Source: Hyalomma asiaticum
Lineage: Eukaryota > Arthropoda > Arachnida > Ixodida > Ixodidae
Direction of reading: 5' to 3'
DNA: 64,000 bases
NCBI GenBank assembly: GCA_013339685.2
Contig: CM023483.1
Coordinates: forward strand, 58,625,777 to 58,689,776
Of the stretch, positions 20,522 through 33,300 are shown in pieces. A model generated the notes under the pieces. That model did not search any database. It worked only from the letters and a program-made list of their open reading frames with translations, and was not told the DNA's origin. Position numbers and translations under genes: made by a program. Numbering within the stretch: the first letter of the stretch is position 1; each line of letters begins with the position of its first letter.

Positions 20522-20944
20522 TTGATGTCGCCGGTGGTATCTATTCGATGTGCGATGATTTCAAAAGAAGCCACTGTCAGTGGTTGCTTCCTCTCTCTAA
20601 ACAGTGCCGTCGATGATCAAAAAGCTTGCAGTGTTCTACCACAGCATTACCTTCTCTGTTTTGACATGTCAAAGATGCGTGGCAATATGAGTTACTCAAC
20701 AGGACCACTTCCAGCCATTCACACCAAAGGTCTGCGAAAAATGTCTGTAAGCCTGTGTCAAAGCGCCAAAGCTTATGACCAAAGTTCATATCGTGCTGTT
20801 ATGCCTCACGTCATCACACCAAAGAAGAAAAGCCACCAAGTTATGCAAGAGCACAAAAAGACCAAGATGCAAGCAGAAAGTCCCAAGAACACTAGTCCTG
20901 TCCAGCGAAATTCTTCCTGTGTCCTGGTCCTTTTGCTCTTTTGA
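20522..20944 (+). CDS. Unassigned ORF, 140 aa, doubtful
   Basis: The longest plus-strand ORF between the NFYA promoter and the next gene (MMSPVVSIRCAMISKEATVS...). It has no domain I recognise, a basic middle (TPKKKSHQVMQEHKKTKMQ) and a short hydrophobic end. AATAAA occurs downstream at 21036-21041 and CpG-rich DNA upstream at 19.8-20.1 kb, so a divergent transcript from the NFYA promoter is possible. The coding claim itself is weak. Confidence 0.2.
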   Translation: MMSPVVSIRCAMISKEATVSGCFLSLNSAVDDQKACSVLPQHYLLCFDMSKMRGNMSYSTGPLPAIHTKGLRKMSVSLCQSAKAYDQSSYRAVMPHVITPKKKSHQVMQEHKKTKMQAESPKNTSPVQRNSSCVLVLLLF

Positions 20945-21125
20945 ACAGCTTCACGGAACCAAACTCGCCCGAGTATCCATCGCGATACTTGGGCCAGCCA
21001 TTCAAGATTTCAAACTAAATCTTGACTGCTAAAGAAAATAAAGACTTTGAATTCAATCTTTGTAGGAGTTTTTCTTCTTTATAATTTGATCATAGGGCCC
21101 ATGTGCATATCGGACTACTTGTCTA

Positions 21126-21217
21126 CAAGAAAGGTGCAAATTTTGACACCACAAAAGCAGACAGGATGTCCTGTCTTCAGTCTTGCTTTTGTGGTGTCGA
21201 AATTTGCGCCTTTCTTG
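21126..21217. repeat. Hairpin: 34-bp inverted repeat
   Basis: Arms 21126-21159 and 21184-21217 pair at 32 of 34 bases (AAGAAAGGTGCAAATTTTGA against its reverse). The 24-base loop itself holds a smaller palindrome, GACAGGATGTCCTGTC. Confidence 0.8.
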
Positions 21218-22706
21218 CAGAAATGTTTTACCAACTAGCCCTTCAAGACGTACTTCTAAGGACTACTTGTCTCATCGTTTGGTGCTGCTGTATCCCGTGT
21301 CGGCAACAGTACATGCCATGTCAAGTTATCGGGCGACATATGCATGTCTGGTTGCTGTCCTCACCAATTTGGTAGTCCATGTGATGTTGCCACCATCATA
21401 CCCCTCTGTGTTGACACAACCTCCTTTGGTGGGATTTCTTAAATTGCTAAATGTGCCACACAAATTAAATTATAGGAAAAGAAACCAAGCACATCCCATA
21501 CAATGTTTTACATGTGCGCATCATGAAAGATCAATGTGCCTCGACCTAACGCGTTTTCAACTGCCTCTTCCCATGGTCCCCAAAAAGTGGGCTTCAGCAC
21601 CAGATAACATACTGTGCAATATTTTCGTACCTACGCTCTTTAATAACAAAGCAGTCAAACATACACTGTCTTTGGAGAAGTAGTTTCAGTCAAGAACAAG
21701 TAACAGACAAAAATACTGCTTTATTGAAAACAGTACATAAAACTTACACTGCACTCATATGCACTGCTTATAAATCATCACTATAAAACTAAGAAAAAGA
21801 GCAACATCACTGTATCAGGCCAGTAACAGTACAGTACAAGTTCCGCATGTACATAATGGAAGCGTACAGTAAAGTAAAAGAAAAAAAATTTCTTTTGTGT
21901 GTTCATAAAATGACAACGCACACAGAAATGTAAAATGTTTGTTCAAAATCTATCACAATTTCCTGCTCTGAACTGCATATTGTTCCTGAACAGCTTGCCA
22001 TTAATTACATTTGTTTGTCAAAGGTGAGCCCTCATTTTGATTTACAGGTCAGTGATTTTTAAGATGTTCTCAATTCCATGAACTTCATTAGTGAAACTGC
22101 CGGTATTTGAGTTTTGTGCACTGAAAATGTATGGAAAAGTAGCGTATCACGCCTGAGTGAGATGGTCATGTACTGTACAAGTGGCACTTAAGGAATTGTG
22201 CGCGACGACACAAATTTCAGCATAGAGTAGACACGCACAGGTGCAGGTGCAGGCAGCGGCTCTGAGTGAGTAATTTTGTGGCACTCTTTTGAAAACACCT
22301 ACAACTTGCTTGGAAAGACTGGCTGTATTTTGTTTGCACCACATTCACCACAAGGCTACTTTGTACAACTTATATTTTAAAGCAACAGTATCGTAGCACA
22401 AGAATGTTTCTAGATTACTACGGCTGGTTGCAACATTGAAGTATATTGCCTTTACTGACTACTGCTCCTCCTTTACAGACGCCTCCCATTATTAGAGTGT
22501 GTGTTAAACCTCTACTGTGCTATAATCTTGCATGGATAAATATAACTTTATTATTTGTCCAACAAGGCTTAACGCAACCTGGGGTTAGGTCTCTCATGGG
22601 GGAACGTAAAGGCCCTGCCTCAGTGCTGGTTCGCGGGCTTGCTGGACTGTCCTATAAAGCTTGCATTAATGTAAATATTATGCTGCTACTGTGTTTGCAT
22701 AGCGCA
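21218..22706. other. Spacer
   Basis: No gene recognised. A minus-strand AATAAA lies at 21720-21725 without any supporting exon. Confidence 0.5.
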
Positions 22707-22710
22707 TTAA

Positions 22711-23426
22711 GGGGATCCTGAAACAGCTTTAGTGATCTTGTACAAATGCATTGCACCAGCAGATCATATCCTACTGATCAGTAGCAGACCAATACCGGCA
22801 CTCTGCATTGTGCGTAATTCAATACGAGGTCTTAAATATGCACATCAGCAAAGATCGATGTGACTTAACCTGAAGCGTTCTCAACTGCCCTGTAAAGTCC
22901 AAAGACTTAGTTGAATAATAAACCAAGCTTCAAAGTGTGGCGGAAGACAATATGCCTGAAAGTGCCGAGCAGCAAGTCGCTACGTTGCAGTTTATTCCAA
23001 AAAGAAAACAAAGAATCCACGTTACACACGCTCGCGATCCTACTTTGTCTTCTTTCGCGCCTGCTATATCTTTTCTCTTATTAACACGCCCCTGCCTGTG
23101 CGACGTGTAATGGGCATGTTATGACTAATGTGATTGGCTTTCCCCTGTCATGAGTGCCGGAGTGCCAGCCACTAGTATCGTTGCAGCACCCAGTGGTGCA
23201 CACTCACATTGCTGGTGCACCATCGTTGCCGGCACACTACTAGGCTAGTATTCTAGTCAACCAGCACTATTGAGGCTTGTGGGGCTCAGCAGCAACATGG
23301 CAGTGCCATGTCACTACTGAGGATGTGTGGAAATGAAGACATTGGTTAGGGTTCGTCTAGCTGGGATATTTTTTGGAGGGGTGTAGCTGTAGCCTAATCA
23401 GACACACAAAAAATTTCAGGGACCCT
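22711..23426. mobile_element. TTAA-type MITE, degenerate (family 3)
   Basis: The left end TTAAGGGGATCCTGAAAC and the reversed right end CTAAAGGGTCCCTGAAAT are imperfect inverted repeats. The left flank is TTAA (22707-22710) and the right flank TTAG. 716 bp, non-coding. Confidence 0.55.
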
Positions 23427-25845
23427 TTAGCATGTACCATAAGGACAAAAAAAAAAAAAAGCATGCGCTTTTGTCTCAAGCATTCATGAAAGAGACAGTC
23501 AGACAGTTTTACTTTTCCCTGTAACTTGTGCAAAACAGTACTGTGTGCGTTCAGAAAGTAAACTCTCAAACAGTAGGTACTCAGAAAGTAGGTACTCTCA
23601 AGATCAGCATTCATTATCTGCTGGTGCAGCGCTTCTGCAGAACGAGTTTAAGTCAGTTTGGTATGACTGGCTCTACCAAACATATGGCCCCTACTTATAC
23701 CAAATATAACAGCCTGGCTGTTTATTCAAAGCTCAATGAAAAAGAGAACAAGAAGTCATGAACAAGCAATCAAAATGAGCAGTGTGTGAAACTAAGACAT
23801 ATAAATACAAAAGCACATATATATGAAAAGTAGTAATAACGGCTCACTCAGGATGGATAGACAAAACGTAAATATACTTCAGGAAAACAAAACAAGAAAA
23901 TAACTCATGAGCAGTCAAGTAATAAAAATTGTCGAACCGCTGATATGAAATTGCAATGACTGCAATGACCTGAACATAAAATTGAAAACAATGAAGAGCA
24001 CGCCTCTTGCTTTGATCTTTTGGTCATTGTTCATACATTACACTGTGCATCACTGCAGAACAGAATCATAATGTACGAACAGCTACTGCTGCAATTGATT
24101 TGGAAGACAAATCGGCTACAATGATCTCAATGGCTTTTGGCTTTCAGTGTTGAAAGGAATAATCCAAGCTTAGATTTTAGATATCAGCCAGAAAAACGTT
24201 ATGCGCTATTTGCACCAATCATGAGAACTATGCCACCTGTGAGTTTACTCTTAATAATAAATTTCTGCTTACTACAGCTGCCTGTGTGCTGCTGCAGCTA
24301 AAAGTAGAGCAGCATGCACTTGCAAAATATTCACCAGGTTAAATGAAAAAAGTTTAGCTGTCTTTCTTTGGACAAAAGAATAAAACGGGCTCCCAACAAT
24401 TAGGCCATGCATTTAACAAAAATTCTTGGCAAGAAACGAACACAATATACACTGCGCTGCAGCATACCACTGACTAGCAAACGCAACTAAGCTGTTTCCT
24501 TAACAACTTGGAATCGTCATGTGAGCAATGTTCAAGAGTCTAGGCCAAACTTCACCGCCTGTAGCACACGTCCTGCCACACAAATGTAGCATATTGAAGA
24601 CTAGCATCACAGGTAAAAACTGCAGCCCATAAAATTGCTGCCAAAACTGTGGCTTTCCATCACATGCTATGCATCTGGTCTTATGTATGCCACACATAAA
24701 ACACGTATCACATACCATTATCGGCCAAGTTGATATGACTCGAAACAAGAAGGTTACCAAAGGCAAGCATTTTTTTCTCAAGTAATCAATCATCTTCCAA
24801 ATGTCCAGGCATTTCTAGTACCGTGTTGATTAGAAAGAAAAAGTGTGTCACCGGTAAAAATGATGAGCCGAGTGCAAATGGCATTACAGTCTCAGAGATG
24901 GAGGCTGGCCTCTACCAAGCACTACAGCTTGGCACAAAGGATGCACGAAGAGGGCACCAAATTTGTGCATTCAAACACAGCAGAGAAGCACAGAGAATAA
25001 GTAACAAATCTTCCCAAAGATAAATGTAATCAGTTTAAACCAGTTATGTTTTCTTCTCAGTGAAATACAACATAATCACCTTTTGGTTACCAGGTTCACC
25101 GTGTATAATGACATAAGGAAGCGACAGTCCATGATAGTGCTCCACATAATGTCATAACAGTGCTCAATGCTAGTGTTTCGAAATCTTGGGTCACACATTT
25201 TCATACTGATGCTGCTAACACTTCCATACATTTACATCACCTTACAGCTTACAAAACATTAATAAACATGGTACCTGGGACATTCTGCAACAGTAAACAA
25301 TATGTCAGCTTGATATACTTTGCCTTTGGCATCCCTTTAAAGAAGATGCTCTGGTGCAATGGGTGGATAGTCTTGATACACTGCAATGAGGCACTGCCAC
25401 TGCCAACAAATATAAACATATGTACACACAAATACACTTAGCAAACACCTCACAAATCTGCTATTACTCCTGTGGTAACAAAGCACACAGTTCTAAAAAA
25501 TTTACAAGCACTCTAATCGACACACATCAACATGCCTTTGATTTGCTCGTCAGAAATGCTCTTTAAGGCAGTGGGTTCAAAAACTTTAGCATAATTTTTG
25601 CTTCTCATACAACGATGAAATCATGATACATGTCACCGGAGCAGCTCCCAGTAGAGAAACAATTAGTATAATAAGTACCAAGGGCATAAAAAAAACTTAA
25701 CTTCATAATGAGAACAATGGTGGGTTTATAAGTACACCACCAAGTTAAGCAGCCTGTCTGTCCTCCTGTAAAATTTACCTATGTACAAATTCCACTGATA
25801 ACAGTTTGCACGCAACTTTCTTATATAAATAGCAAGTTAAAGATG
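23427..25845. other. Spacer
   Basis: AT-rich, with no gene, RNA or clear repeat recognised. Confidence 0.5.
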
Positions 25846-25849
25846 TTAG

Positions 25850-26374
25850 AGGACAACTCCGGCGATTTTTTCACTGTCCACTGATCTCAATAAAATTTTC
25901 AATATATGTTCTCGGTATTACAATAATTCATGCCAAGCCAGGCAGTTGCAAGTCATTTAGTTTTCCTGAAAATGAATTTTCAATATTTTTAGTGGATTCC
26001 CATGCGAGCCACCCTGTGTTCTTGACGTCATTACCTGCAAGGCTGTCTAAAGCAAAACGGCGATACTTCAGCACTAAAATCGTCGCTGTGAATTTCATAA
26101 GAGCTCAGTACATCCTTGGATGACATCGCCACTTTCATTCTTTTGGCACCAGCTCCACCAGCTTCGTATTCCTGATGGTGAAGAAGCTGTGACATCATCG
26201 CACATGCTGCACGAGGCGTCTACCCTTTCAGTTTGAACACGCTGTTCATTCGGTTATTTAAAATTATTGGCAAGTTTCTGAGCAAACTGATTGACCCTGG
26301 CTGTTTCAGTGCTATCAACACTATTGGAAAACAGCGCTATCAGACTATGATGTAAAAACCGCCGGAGTTCCCCT
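25850..26374. mobile_element. TTAA-type MITE, T2/Kolobok-like (family 4)
   Basis: The left end AGGACAACTCCGGCGATTTT and the reversed right end AGGGGAACTCCGGCGGTTTT are inverted repeats with a few mismatches. The right flank is TTAA (26375-26378) and the left flank TTAG (25846-25849). 525 bp, no transposase. Confidence 0.75.
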
Positions 26375-27590
26375 TTAAAGTTATACTAAAATGACCTATT
26401 TGTAAAAGCATGTTCCCTTTACAAAATCATGCTCAACCTTAATACATACTTCACTACAGTTTGGCAATCTGTAGAGTTTTCTATTGCTTCCATAGAATAA
26501 CACATCTTGAAGAACAAACAAATAGAACCCAGGCCCCACATCAGCACGATCATGGTTTCTGCTCTCCGAGGAGAACCTGATTCAGAGATAGTAATCAAAG
26601 TGACTTTCGTGGTTGGCATCTCTCATTTTTGTCCGCCTAACAGGTCACCCTAAGCAGACAGCATGTTGCCATGCTGTGAATTTAATCCAAGCTACTGTAG
26701 AAGCAATCTTTAGGCCCCTTAATATAGCTTCCCTATTCAACAACATTTAACATGTGATACCTAAATTTCGAAAACAATCCTCCATGGTAGCTTTCAGTGC
26801 GTGAATAACATGTGAGCCTGCTCACTAGTTAAAGTAGAGAGCACTGCCGACTATAAAATGACTTCTTGTGTGAAATGTCTTCAAATATGTAGAAAAACTT
26901 GCAAAGCAGAAAAAATTGTCTGGTGGCACCTTTGACAAATCAGACTGGTGTTCCAGGTGCGATGACAATTGAAGCTAATGGCACACCAAGGTGCCCCAGC
27001 GTCATCTGTTGGGAACACAGTTAAAATACTGAACCATTCGTCATCACCTCACATAGCTGGTGTCTTGGGAACCAACCAGTTTGACGACTTTTTCAGTTCA
27101 GCCCCTCGATTTCCTTTTACATTCAAGACCTCTGATTGTATGCTTCAGTTTGAAGTAATAATTAAGTGACCAAAATATCAGACCCCCACAGACACCCAAG
27201 ATCTGAGGGAATTGTGCATAAACATTCATGCAAGATTCATCTTCCAAGATGCTCCCTTCTGCACCCTTTCTCCAAATGCACTTAATTTATTCATCACGGA
27301 ATCTCTTCCTACTCAACGAAGTTTAGACAGTTAAGCATTATGGTCACTTCCACAACTTACAACACATGGCAGAAATCTGCCAACCACAGTATGGCTGGGC
27401 AACTTGATTGCAGTTACACTACAAGATATGGATCTTCCCTATTAAGGACTTGATTCAAATAAGTTATCGTATTTCCACCTTCACAGTTCGGCACATATGG
27501 CATCAGGAGCCAAGCTCATTGTCTGGAGTCATTCCCATAAGTGCCACATCACCAAGTTTTCAAGCCTGGCATTAAAATGAATCCAGCTCT

Positions 27591-27596
27591 TTTATT
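27591..27596 (-). terminator. Poly(A) signal AATAAA after last-exon copy A
   Basis: Reverse strand of TTTATT, about 300 bases past the stop, conserved between the two duplicated units. Confidence 0.5.
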
Positions 27597-27899
27597 TGTT
27601 TCGTTTTTCTCCGAGAATGAACTTTTAGACATCTCCTTGCACAATCTGCAACGCTACTGAATACAAATGAAGTAATTGCTGTTTATATTCAGGGCCAATG
27701 TTATGTAAAGATTCCTCTCACTCGATTCTCTTTCTTCTCCTTTATGTACCACCTGCAACAGTCTGACGCTGGTGATAAATGCGTAGGTAGAGTGCTGCTC
27801 GTACCATTGACAAAGCGCAAACAGGGCTAGCACTTAAATAGAATCGTCACACTATTTCAGCCCGTTTCTAGAAAGTATGCCGTGACCATTCTCGGTTGA

Positions 27900-28199
27900 T
27901 TAGTTGAGGCACTCCTTGCCCATGCAACGGCCAAGATATTTCCGTAGCCTCAGCTTGCCACCCTTCTGCTTTGCACCGTTGGACGGCGAAGACCCAACAT
28001 TGGCAGAAGAAGCTTCTGGGCGTGCCTTCTTAAGCAGCTCGTCATTGTTGAGGCCTGTCAGATACACGCCGTTATTGCCGTTTCGACACCGTGGGTCCCC
28101 AATGGGGTACTTGAGAGAAAATATCCACACATCCAATGCATCCCGCATGTCCCAGCTAGCGTAGGTGAAGTAACGAGCAAAGTCCATCACACTGTACAC
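27900..28199 (-). CDS. CEPT1: CEPT-like last exon, copy A (distal duplicate)
   Basis: The same 99 codons as the proximal copy, with identical acceptor and in-phase start, differing at five residues, all in the tail: Glu/Ala, Ala/Thr, Asn/Ser, Gly/Asp, Arg/His (distal/proximal; KYLGRCMGKECLN here). Nothing in it is broken, so it can serve as an alternative terminal exon. Confidence 0.75.
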   Translation of the reverse strand: MYSVMDFARYFTYASWDMRDALDVWIFSLKYPIGDPRCRNGNNGVYLTGLNNDELLKKARPEASSANVGSSPSNGAKQKGGKLRLRKYLGRCMGKECLN

Positions 28200-29751
28200 C
28201 TGTAGGTATAGAAGAAATAAATGAGACGAGGAGGAATCCTTCCATATACATAAAGCATCCAGAAATTGTACAATGCCCATAACTTCACATTTTTGTTCTG
28301 CCATTGGCACATTCCCATTACCACAGGAGTTTAATTTTCTTAATAGTCTATGTAAAAACAAGTGTGTTCTTTTGCCATTCAATAAAATTTGATGCAAGAT
28401 GCATGAAATGTAACTACCTACACAAACTGCGCAGACTGCAAATGCAGCCTTGATGACGTAGTAGCCTGGCCTGCCGTGCTGTTTATGTGCAGTCAGCAAC
28501 TGCCAAGGACTAGTCTTCACTAGTTTCATTAGCTTATGGGGATATGCCAGCAACATAGCTCAAGCTTACCAGAATGTCTTTTAAGTGGTGCTACTTTGAA
28601 ATGAGTAGTCAGTGTGCTGCCAATATGTTTAAGCTCATTGTAACATGGCTTATTTCTATTGCTTCCATAGAATTACACATCTTCCTGAAGAACAAACAAA
28701 TAGAACCCAGGCCCAACATCAGTACGATCACGGTTTCTGTTCTCCAAGGAAAACCTGATTCAGAGATAGTAATCAAAGTAACTTTCGTGGTTGGCATCTC
28801 TCTCATTTTTGTCCACCTAACAGGTCACCCTAAGCAGACAGTATGTTGCCACGCTGTGGATTTAATCCAAGATACTGCAGAAGCAATCTTTGGCCCCCTA
28901 ATATAGCTTCCCCGTTCAACAACATTTAACATGTGATACTTATATTTCAAAAACAATCCTCCATTGGTAGAGTTCAGTGCATGAATAACATGTGAGCCTG
29001 CTCACTAGTTAAAGTAGAGAGCACTACCTACTATAAAATGACTTTTCTTGTGTGAAATGTCTAACTATGTAGAGATACTTGCAAAGCAGAAAAAAATTGC
29101 CTGGTGGCATCTTCGACTAATCAGTTAGAGGTTTCAGGAGCGATGACAATTGAAGCTAATGGCAAACCAAGGTGCCCCAGCGTCATCTGTTGGGAACACG
29201 GTTAAATGCCGAGCCCTTCGTCATCACCTCACATAGCTGGTGTCTTGGGAACCAACCATTTTGATGACTTTTTCAGTTCAGCTCTTGATTTCCTTTTAAG
29301 TTCAAAACCTCCGAATGTGTGCTTCAGTTTGAAGCAATAATTAAGTGACCAAAATATCAAACCCCCACAGACACCCAAGATCTGAGGGAATTGTGCATAA
29401 ACATTCATGCAGGATTCATCTTACAAGATGCTCCCTTCTGCGCCCTTTCTCCTAATGCACTTAATTTATTCATCACAGAAGCTCTTCCTGCTCAACCAAG
29501 TTTAGCCAGTTAAGCATTATGGTCACTTCCACAACTTACAACACATGGCAGGAATCTGCCAACCACAGTATGGCTGGGCAACTTCATTGCATTTACACTA
29601 CAAGATGTGGATCTTCCCTATTAAAGACTTGATTAAAAAAAGCTATAGTATTTCCACCTTCACAGTTCGGCACATATGGCATCAGGAGCCAAGCTCATTG
29701 TCTGGAGTGCCACAAAGTTTTCAAGCCTGGAATTAAAATGAATCCAGCTCT

Positions 29752-29757
29752 TTTATT
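29752..29757 (-). terminator. Poly(A) signal AATAAA after last-exon copy B
   Basis: Reverse strand of TTTATT, about 300 bases past the stop; the same signal sits at the equivalent place in the other copy. Confidence 0.5.
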
Positions 29758-30057
29758 TGTTTTGTTTTCTTTGAGAATGAACTTTCAGACATCTCCTTGC
29801 ACAATCTGCAATGCTACTGAATACAAATGAAGCAATTGCTGTTTATATTCAGGGCCAATGTTATGTAAAGATTCCTCTCACTTGATTCTCTTTCTTCTCC
29901 TTTATGTACCACCTGCAACAGTCTGACGCCGGTGATAAATGCGTAGGCAGAGTGCTGCTCGTAGCATTGACAAAGTGCAAACAGGGCTAGCACTTAAAGT
30001 ATCGTCACACTATTTCAGCCCGTTTCTAGAAAGTATGCTGGGACTATTCTTGGTTGA

Positions 30058-30357
30058 TTAGTTGAGGCACTCCTTGCCCATGCAATGGCCAAGATATTTC
30101 CGTAGCCTCAGCTTGCCACCCTTCTGCTTTGCATCGTTGGACGGCGAAGACCCAACACTGGTAGAAGATGCTGCTGGACGTGCCTTCTTAAGCAGCTCGT
30201 CATTGTTGAGGCCTGTTAGATACACGCCGTTATTGCCGTTGCGACACCGTGGGTCCCCAATGGGGTACTTGAGAGAAAATATCCACACATCCAATGCATC
30301 CCGCATGTCCCAGCTAGCGTAGGTGAAGTAACGAGCAAAGTCCATCACACTGTACAC
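30058..30357 (-). CDS. CEPT1: CEPT-like last exon, copy B (proximal)
   Basis: 99 codons and TAA: VYSVMDFARYFTYASWDMRD, DVWIFSLKYP, then a tail ending KYLGHCMGKECLN. It is in phase with exon 8 (phase 0). Acceptor TATACCTACAG. The first 30 or so residues match the final membrane segment of CEPT1 (VFSFFDLIRYCVS); the lysine-rich tail is specific to this lineage. Confidence 0.85.
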   Translation of the reverse strand: MYSVMDFARYFTYASWDMRDALDVWIFSLKYPIGDPRCRNGNNGVYLTGLNNDELLKKARPAASSTSVGSSPSNDAKQKGGKLRLRKYLGHCMGKECLN

Positions 30358-33300
30358 CTGTAGGTATAGAAGAAATAAATGAGACGAAGAGGAATCCTTC
30401 CATATACATAAAGCATCCAGAAATTGTACAATGCCCATAACTTCATATTTTTGTTGTTATTGGCACATTCCCATTACCATAGTAGTTTAATTTTCTCAAT
30501 AGTCTATGTAAAAACAAGTGTGTTCTTTTGCCATTCAACAAACATTAATGCAAGATGCATGAAATGTAACTACCTACACAAAGTGCGCAGACTGCAAATG
30601 CAGCCTTGATGACGTAGTAGCTTGGCTTGCCGTGCTGTTTATGTGCAGTCAGCAGCTGCTAAGGGCTAGTCTTCACTAGTTTCACTAGCTTATGGGGATA
30701 TGCCAGCAGCATAGCTCGAGTTTACCAGAACGTCTTTTAAGTGGTACTACTTTGCAATGAGTGGCCAGTGTGCTGCCAATATGTTTAAGCTCCTGTAACA
30801 TGGCTTGCAAGCTTGCAACTATGCTGGCAATGTTTTAAATGTTCACAACCCAAAGCATTGATTTTTCTGCCCTACTTATTGGCCGAATTGGCACCAAGCC
30901 ATGCAGACTAAGCCCAAATTATTGCATGGTGCATTGTAGGGTGTTTGAACTTACAGTCATTATTACACACAATTAAGTCTACAAGAACCATGGTGGTGCA
31001 CAGAGCTGCCAAAATCATCCACCACATGTCAATTATCAGTCGGCAACTGTTACTGTATTTTTTAGAGCGGTAACGCTGTGAGTGTGTGTTTGCTTCTGGT
31101 GACGAACATATAAAAGCTGAAAACATGGAGCCTTACCATGGCGCACATAAGTGCTGAAGAGATGGGTAATGAAAGGGGGGTTGTACTGAGCAGAGCATTC
31201 AGGCAGAGGAACAGTGGTGCCAACAGGCTGCTATCCCAAAGGTCCAATTCGCCATAGGAAACTGTTGTCAGCTACAAATGTGCCAGGCAGTAAAATTAGC
31301 AACACTGGTAGGGTACAGCAGGGCAGAAAAGCATTGACATGCAACTATAGACTACCAACACCAATTTGTTTCTGCTAGTTCTAGAAAACAGGTGCCTGAA
31401 GAGGCCCTTACCATGGTATATTGCAAACTTCAGTAACGTGATGATGGACAGATTCGCAGGATTTTTTTTCCAGAGAGAAAAGGCTTATGGATTATTTTCT
31501 TAGTTACTGTGTTTCACAGCAGTGTAATTTTAGTTTACATGCTATTTTGTATTTTGTCATTTCTTCCTAGGTTTTTTTTCCATGGACCCTACAATCCCTT
31601 TACTGATGTCAATCATGAAATTGTTCCCTTTTCCTGTGCTCTCCCTAAAAGACAGGGCTTCATATCTGGACTAATGCTTAAACATACATGCTTGTAGATG
31701 CTTCATTTCTGTAGCTCTCCCACATCAAGCACATTTAATTATCTTCTAAACTGAATCTTGATTTTACCTTTTAAAAGGTGAGAGATGATGAAGCCCAGCC
31801 ATTCACAAAATTTAGGTGGCATGCCAAAGGACACAGCGAATTGTCTAGAAGGGCTTAGAGCACTTGTATTATATAAGTATCTCTGGCAGTCATATATGCA
31901 TGCTGTCATCAGGAGTTGCCGGTGACTCGACCATACTTAACAACACATGGCACAAGTAAGGAAGAAGTTCTTTTGAGTATAGTTTCTTAATGGATTGTAC
32001 ATTAGAATACATTAAGCTTAACTAACCACAAAAGGCTGCTGAGAAAATGTTTGTCGAAACATGATAGCAACACCCGATACAGTCTATTGCAAGTGAAGTA
32101 GTACAAATGGAAGTACATTCAAGCCATGCAATTTCATTTGCCCCTGCTGCTATGTAAGCTAAACAAGAAGCCTTTATTGGCGTAGTCCCACATAGTACAC
32201 AAGTGAGTGCACAGTTAGTCTGTGTTTATTGCCACCCTTTAGCTGCAGACAAGGAAGCAAGTTTCTCTTTCGCCACAGTTATCCATGTCATTGAATCAAG
32301 GCAAGCTTCTCCTTTCATCCTTTCATTCTGAGGTATTTTACAGATTATCAATCTCCCCCACAAGGCAAGAGTGGTTTTGTGCGGTTCAATCCATTAACTA
32401 AATAACAATGTTGAACATTGTTTCTTTGTAGTATATCTTTAAGGTTCTGAAGACAGTGAATTAATGCAAATTGACTAACAGAGTTAAAGAACAAGAGATG
32501 CGGCTTCACTTACCACAAGCCTGATGGTGATCTTCGCAAAAGCAAAGCCATAAGTGACCAGGAACATCACAGGATGGGCAATCATGAGACCAGTCTTGAA
32601 GGTAGCCCACAGACAAGTAGACAGGCTCAGAACAGCGGCCAAAGGATACAGTGTGCGCTCCTGAAACAGCCATGAAAACAAGATTCAATGCTCGTTACTG
32701 TTGCTAGACAATGTGTAAAAAACTGTTTATACAATTTAGAAATCATCTCAACACAAAGTGCAGTGCCCATCATGCAGAGGTGAGTTTTCACACAAAGCAA
32801 AAATGTTGCAAGCAATAATTACTGCACAGCTTTCACGCATGCATTAGATAAACTTTTGTAGCAACTTTGTAACTCCTATTTATTATGATCCAGATTCGCA
32901 GATGCTGAGTTTTCATCTTTATTTACAATGGCACACCACAGTATAGCACACTCTTTGTAAAAATAAATAAATTCTAGATTTTCATGCGTAGAAACCACAA
33001 TATTATTATGACGCACGTTGTAGCAGGGGACTTGGTGTCTCCAAAATACAGTAGACTCCCTTTAAGACGAACTCGAGGGGACCATGACAATTTGTTCGTC
33101 TTATCAGAAGTTCGTCTTAACAGAAGTGCCTCCAAGAATCGATTAGCCACTTGCTCAGGTGGATCCAAAAATCTCACTTCAAAAAGTCAATCAAGTAGAC
33201 TTGGAATTGGGAAAAAATTACAAATGAAACCATATTTCTACCCAACTTGAAAACTGTCTCAAGCTCTGGTAAGCAGCCATAAATAACATTTCGGCTAATG

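Larger units (their letters stand above)
26477..28650. repeat. Tandem duplication unit 1 (distal), carries CEPT last-exon copy A
   Basis: About 2.17 kb, repeated directly at 28651-30805 with high identity and small indels. Unit 1 starts TTTTCTATTGCTTCCATAGA and ends TAACATGGCT. The same sequence ends unit 2. Each unit carries one terminal exon and its poly(A) signal. Confidence 0.9.
28651..30805. repeat. Tandem duplication unit 2 (proximal), carries CEPT last-exon copy B
   Basis: Direct copy of 26477-28650, joined to it head to tail with no spacer. About 2.16 kb. Confidence 0.9.

Noticed and set aside
27904..28164. 86-codon plus-strand ORF, repeated at 30062-30322
   Set aside because: Repeated because the whole segment is duplicated; it is antisense to the CEPT last exons.
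28200..28556. Upstream extension of the 218-codon ORF that includes last-exon copy A
   Set aside because: The part above 28199 precedes a good acceptor, differs between the duplicate copies by indels, and has no family similarity; it is intron read-through.
30058..30357. Selenocysteine (EPT1/SELENOI-like) reading of the CEPT tail
   Set aside because: The C-terminal FSLKYP resembles EPT1's FSLRKP, but no in-frame TGA precedes the TAA, and exons 1-8 fit CEPT1/CHPT1 at least as well.
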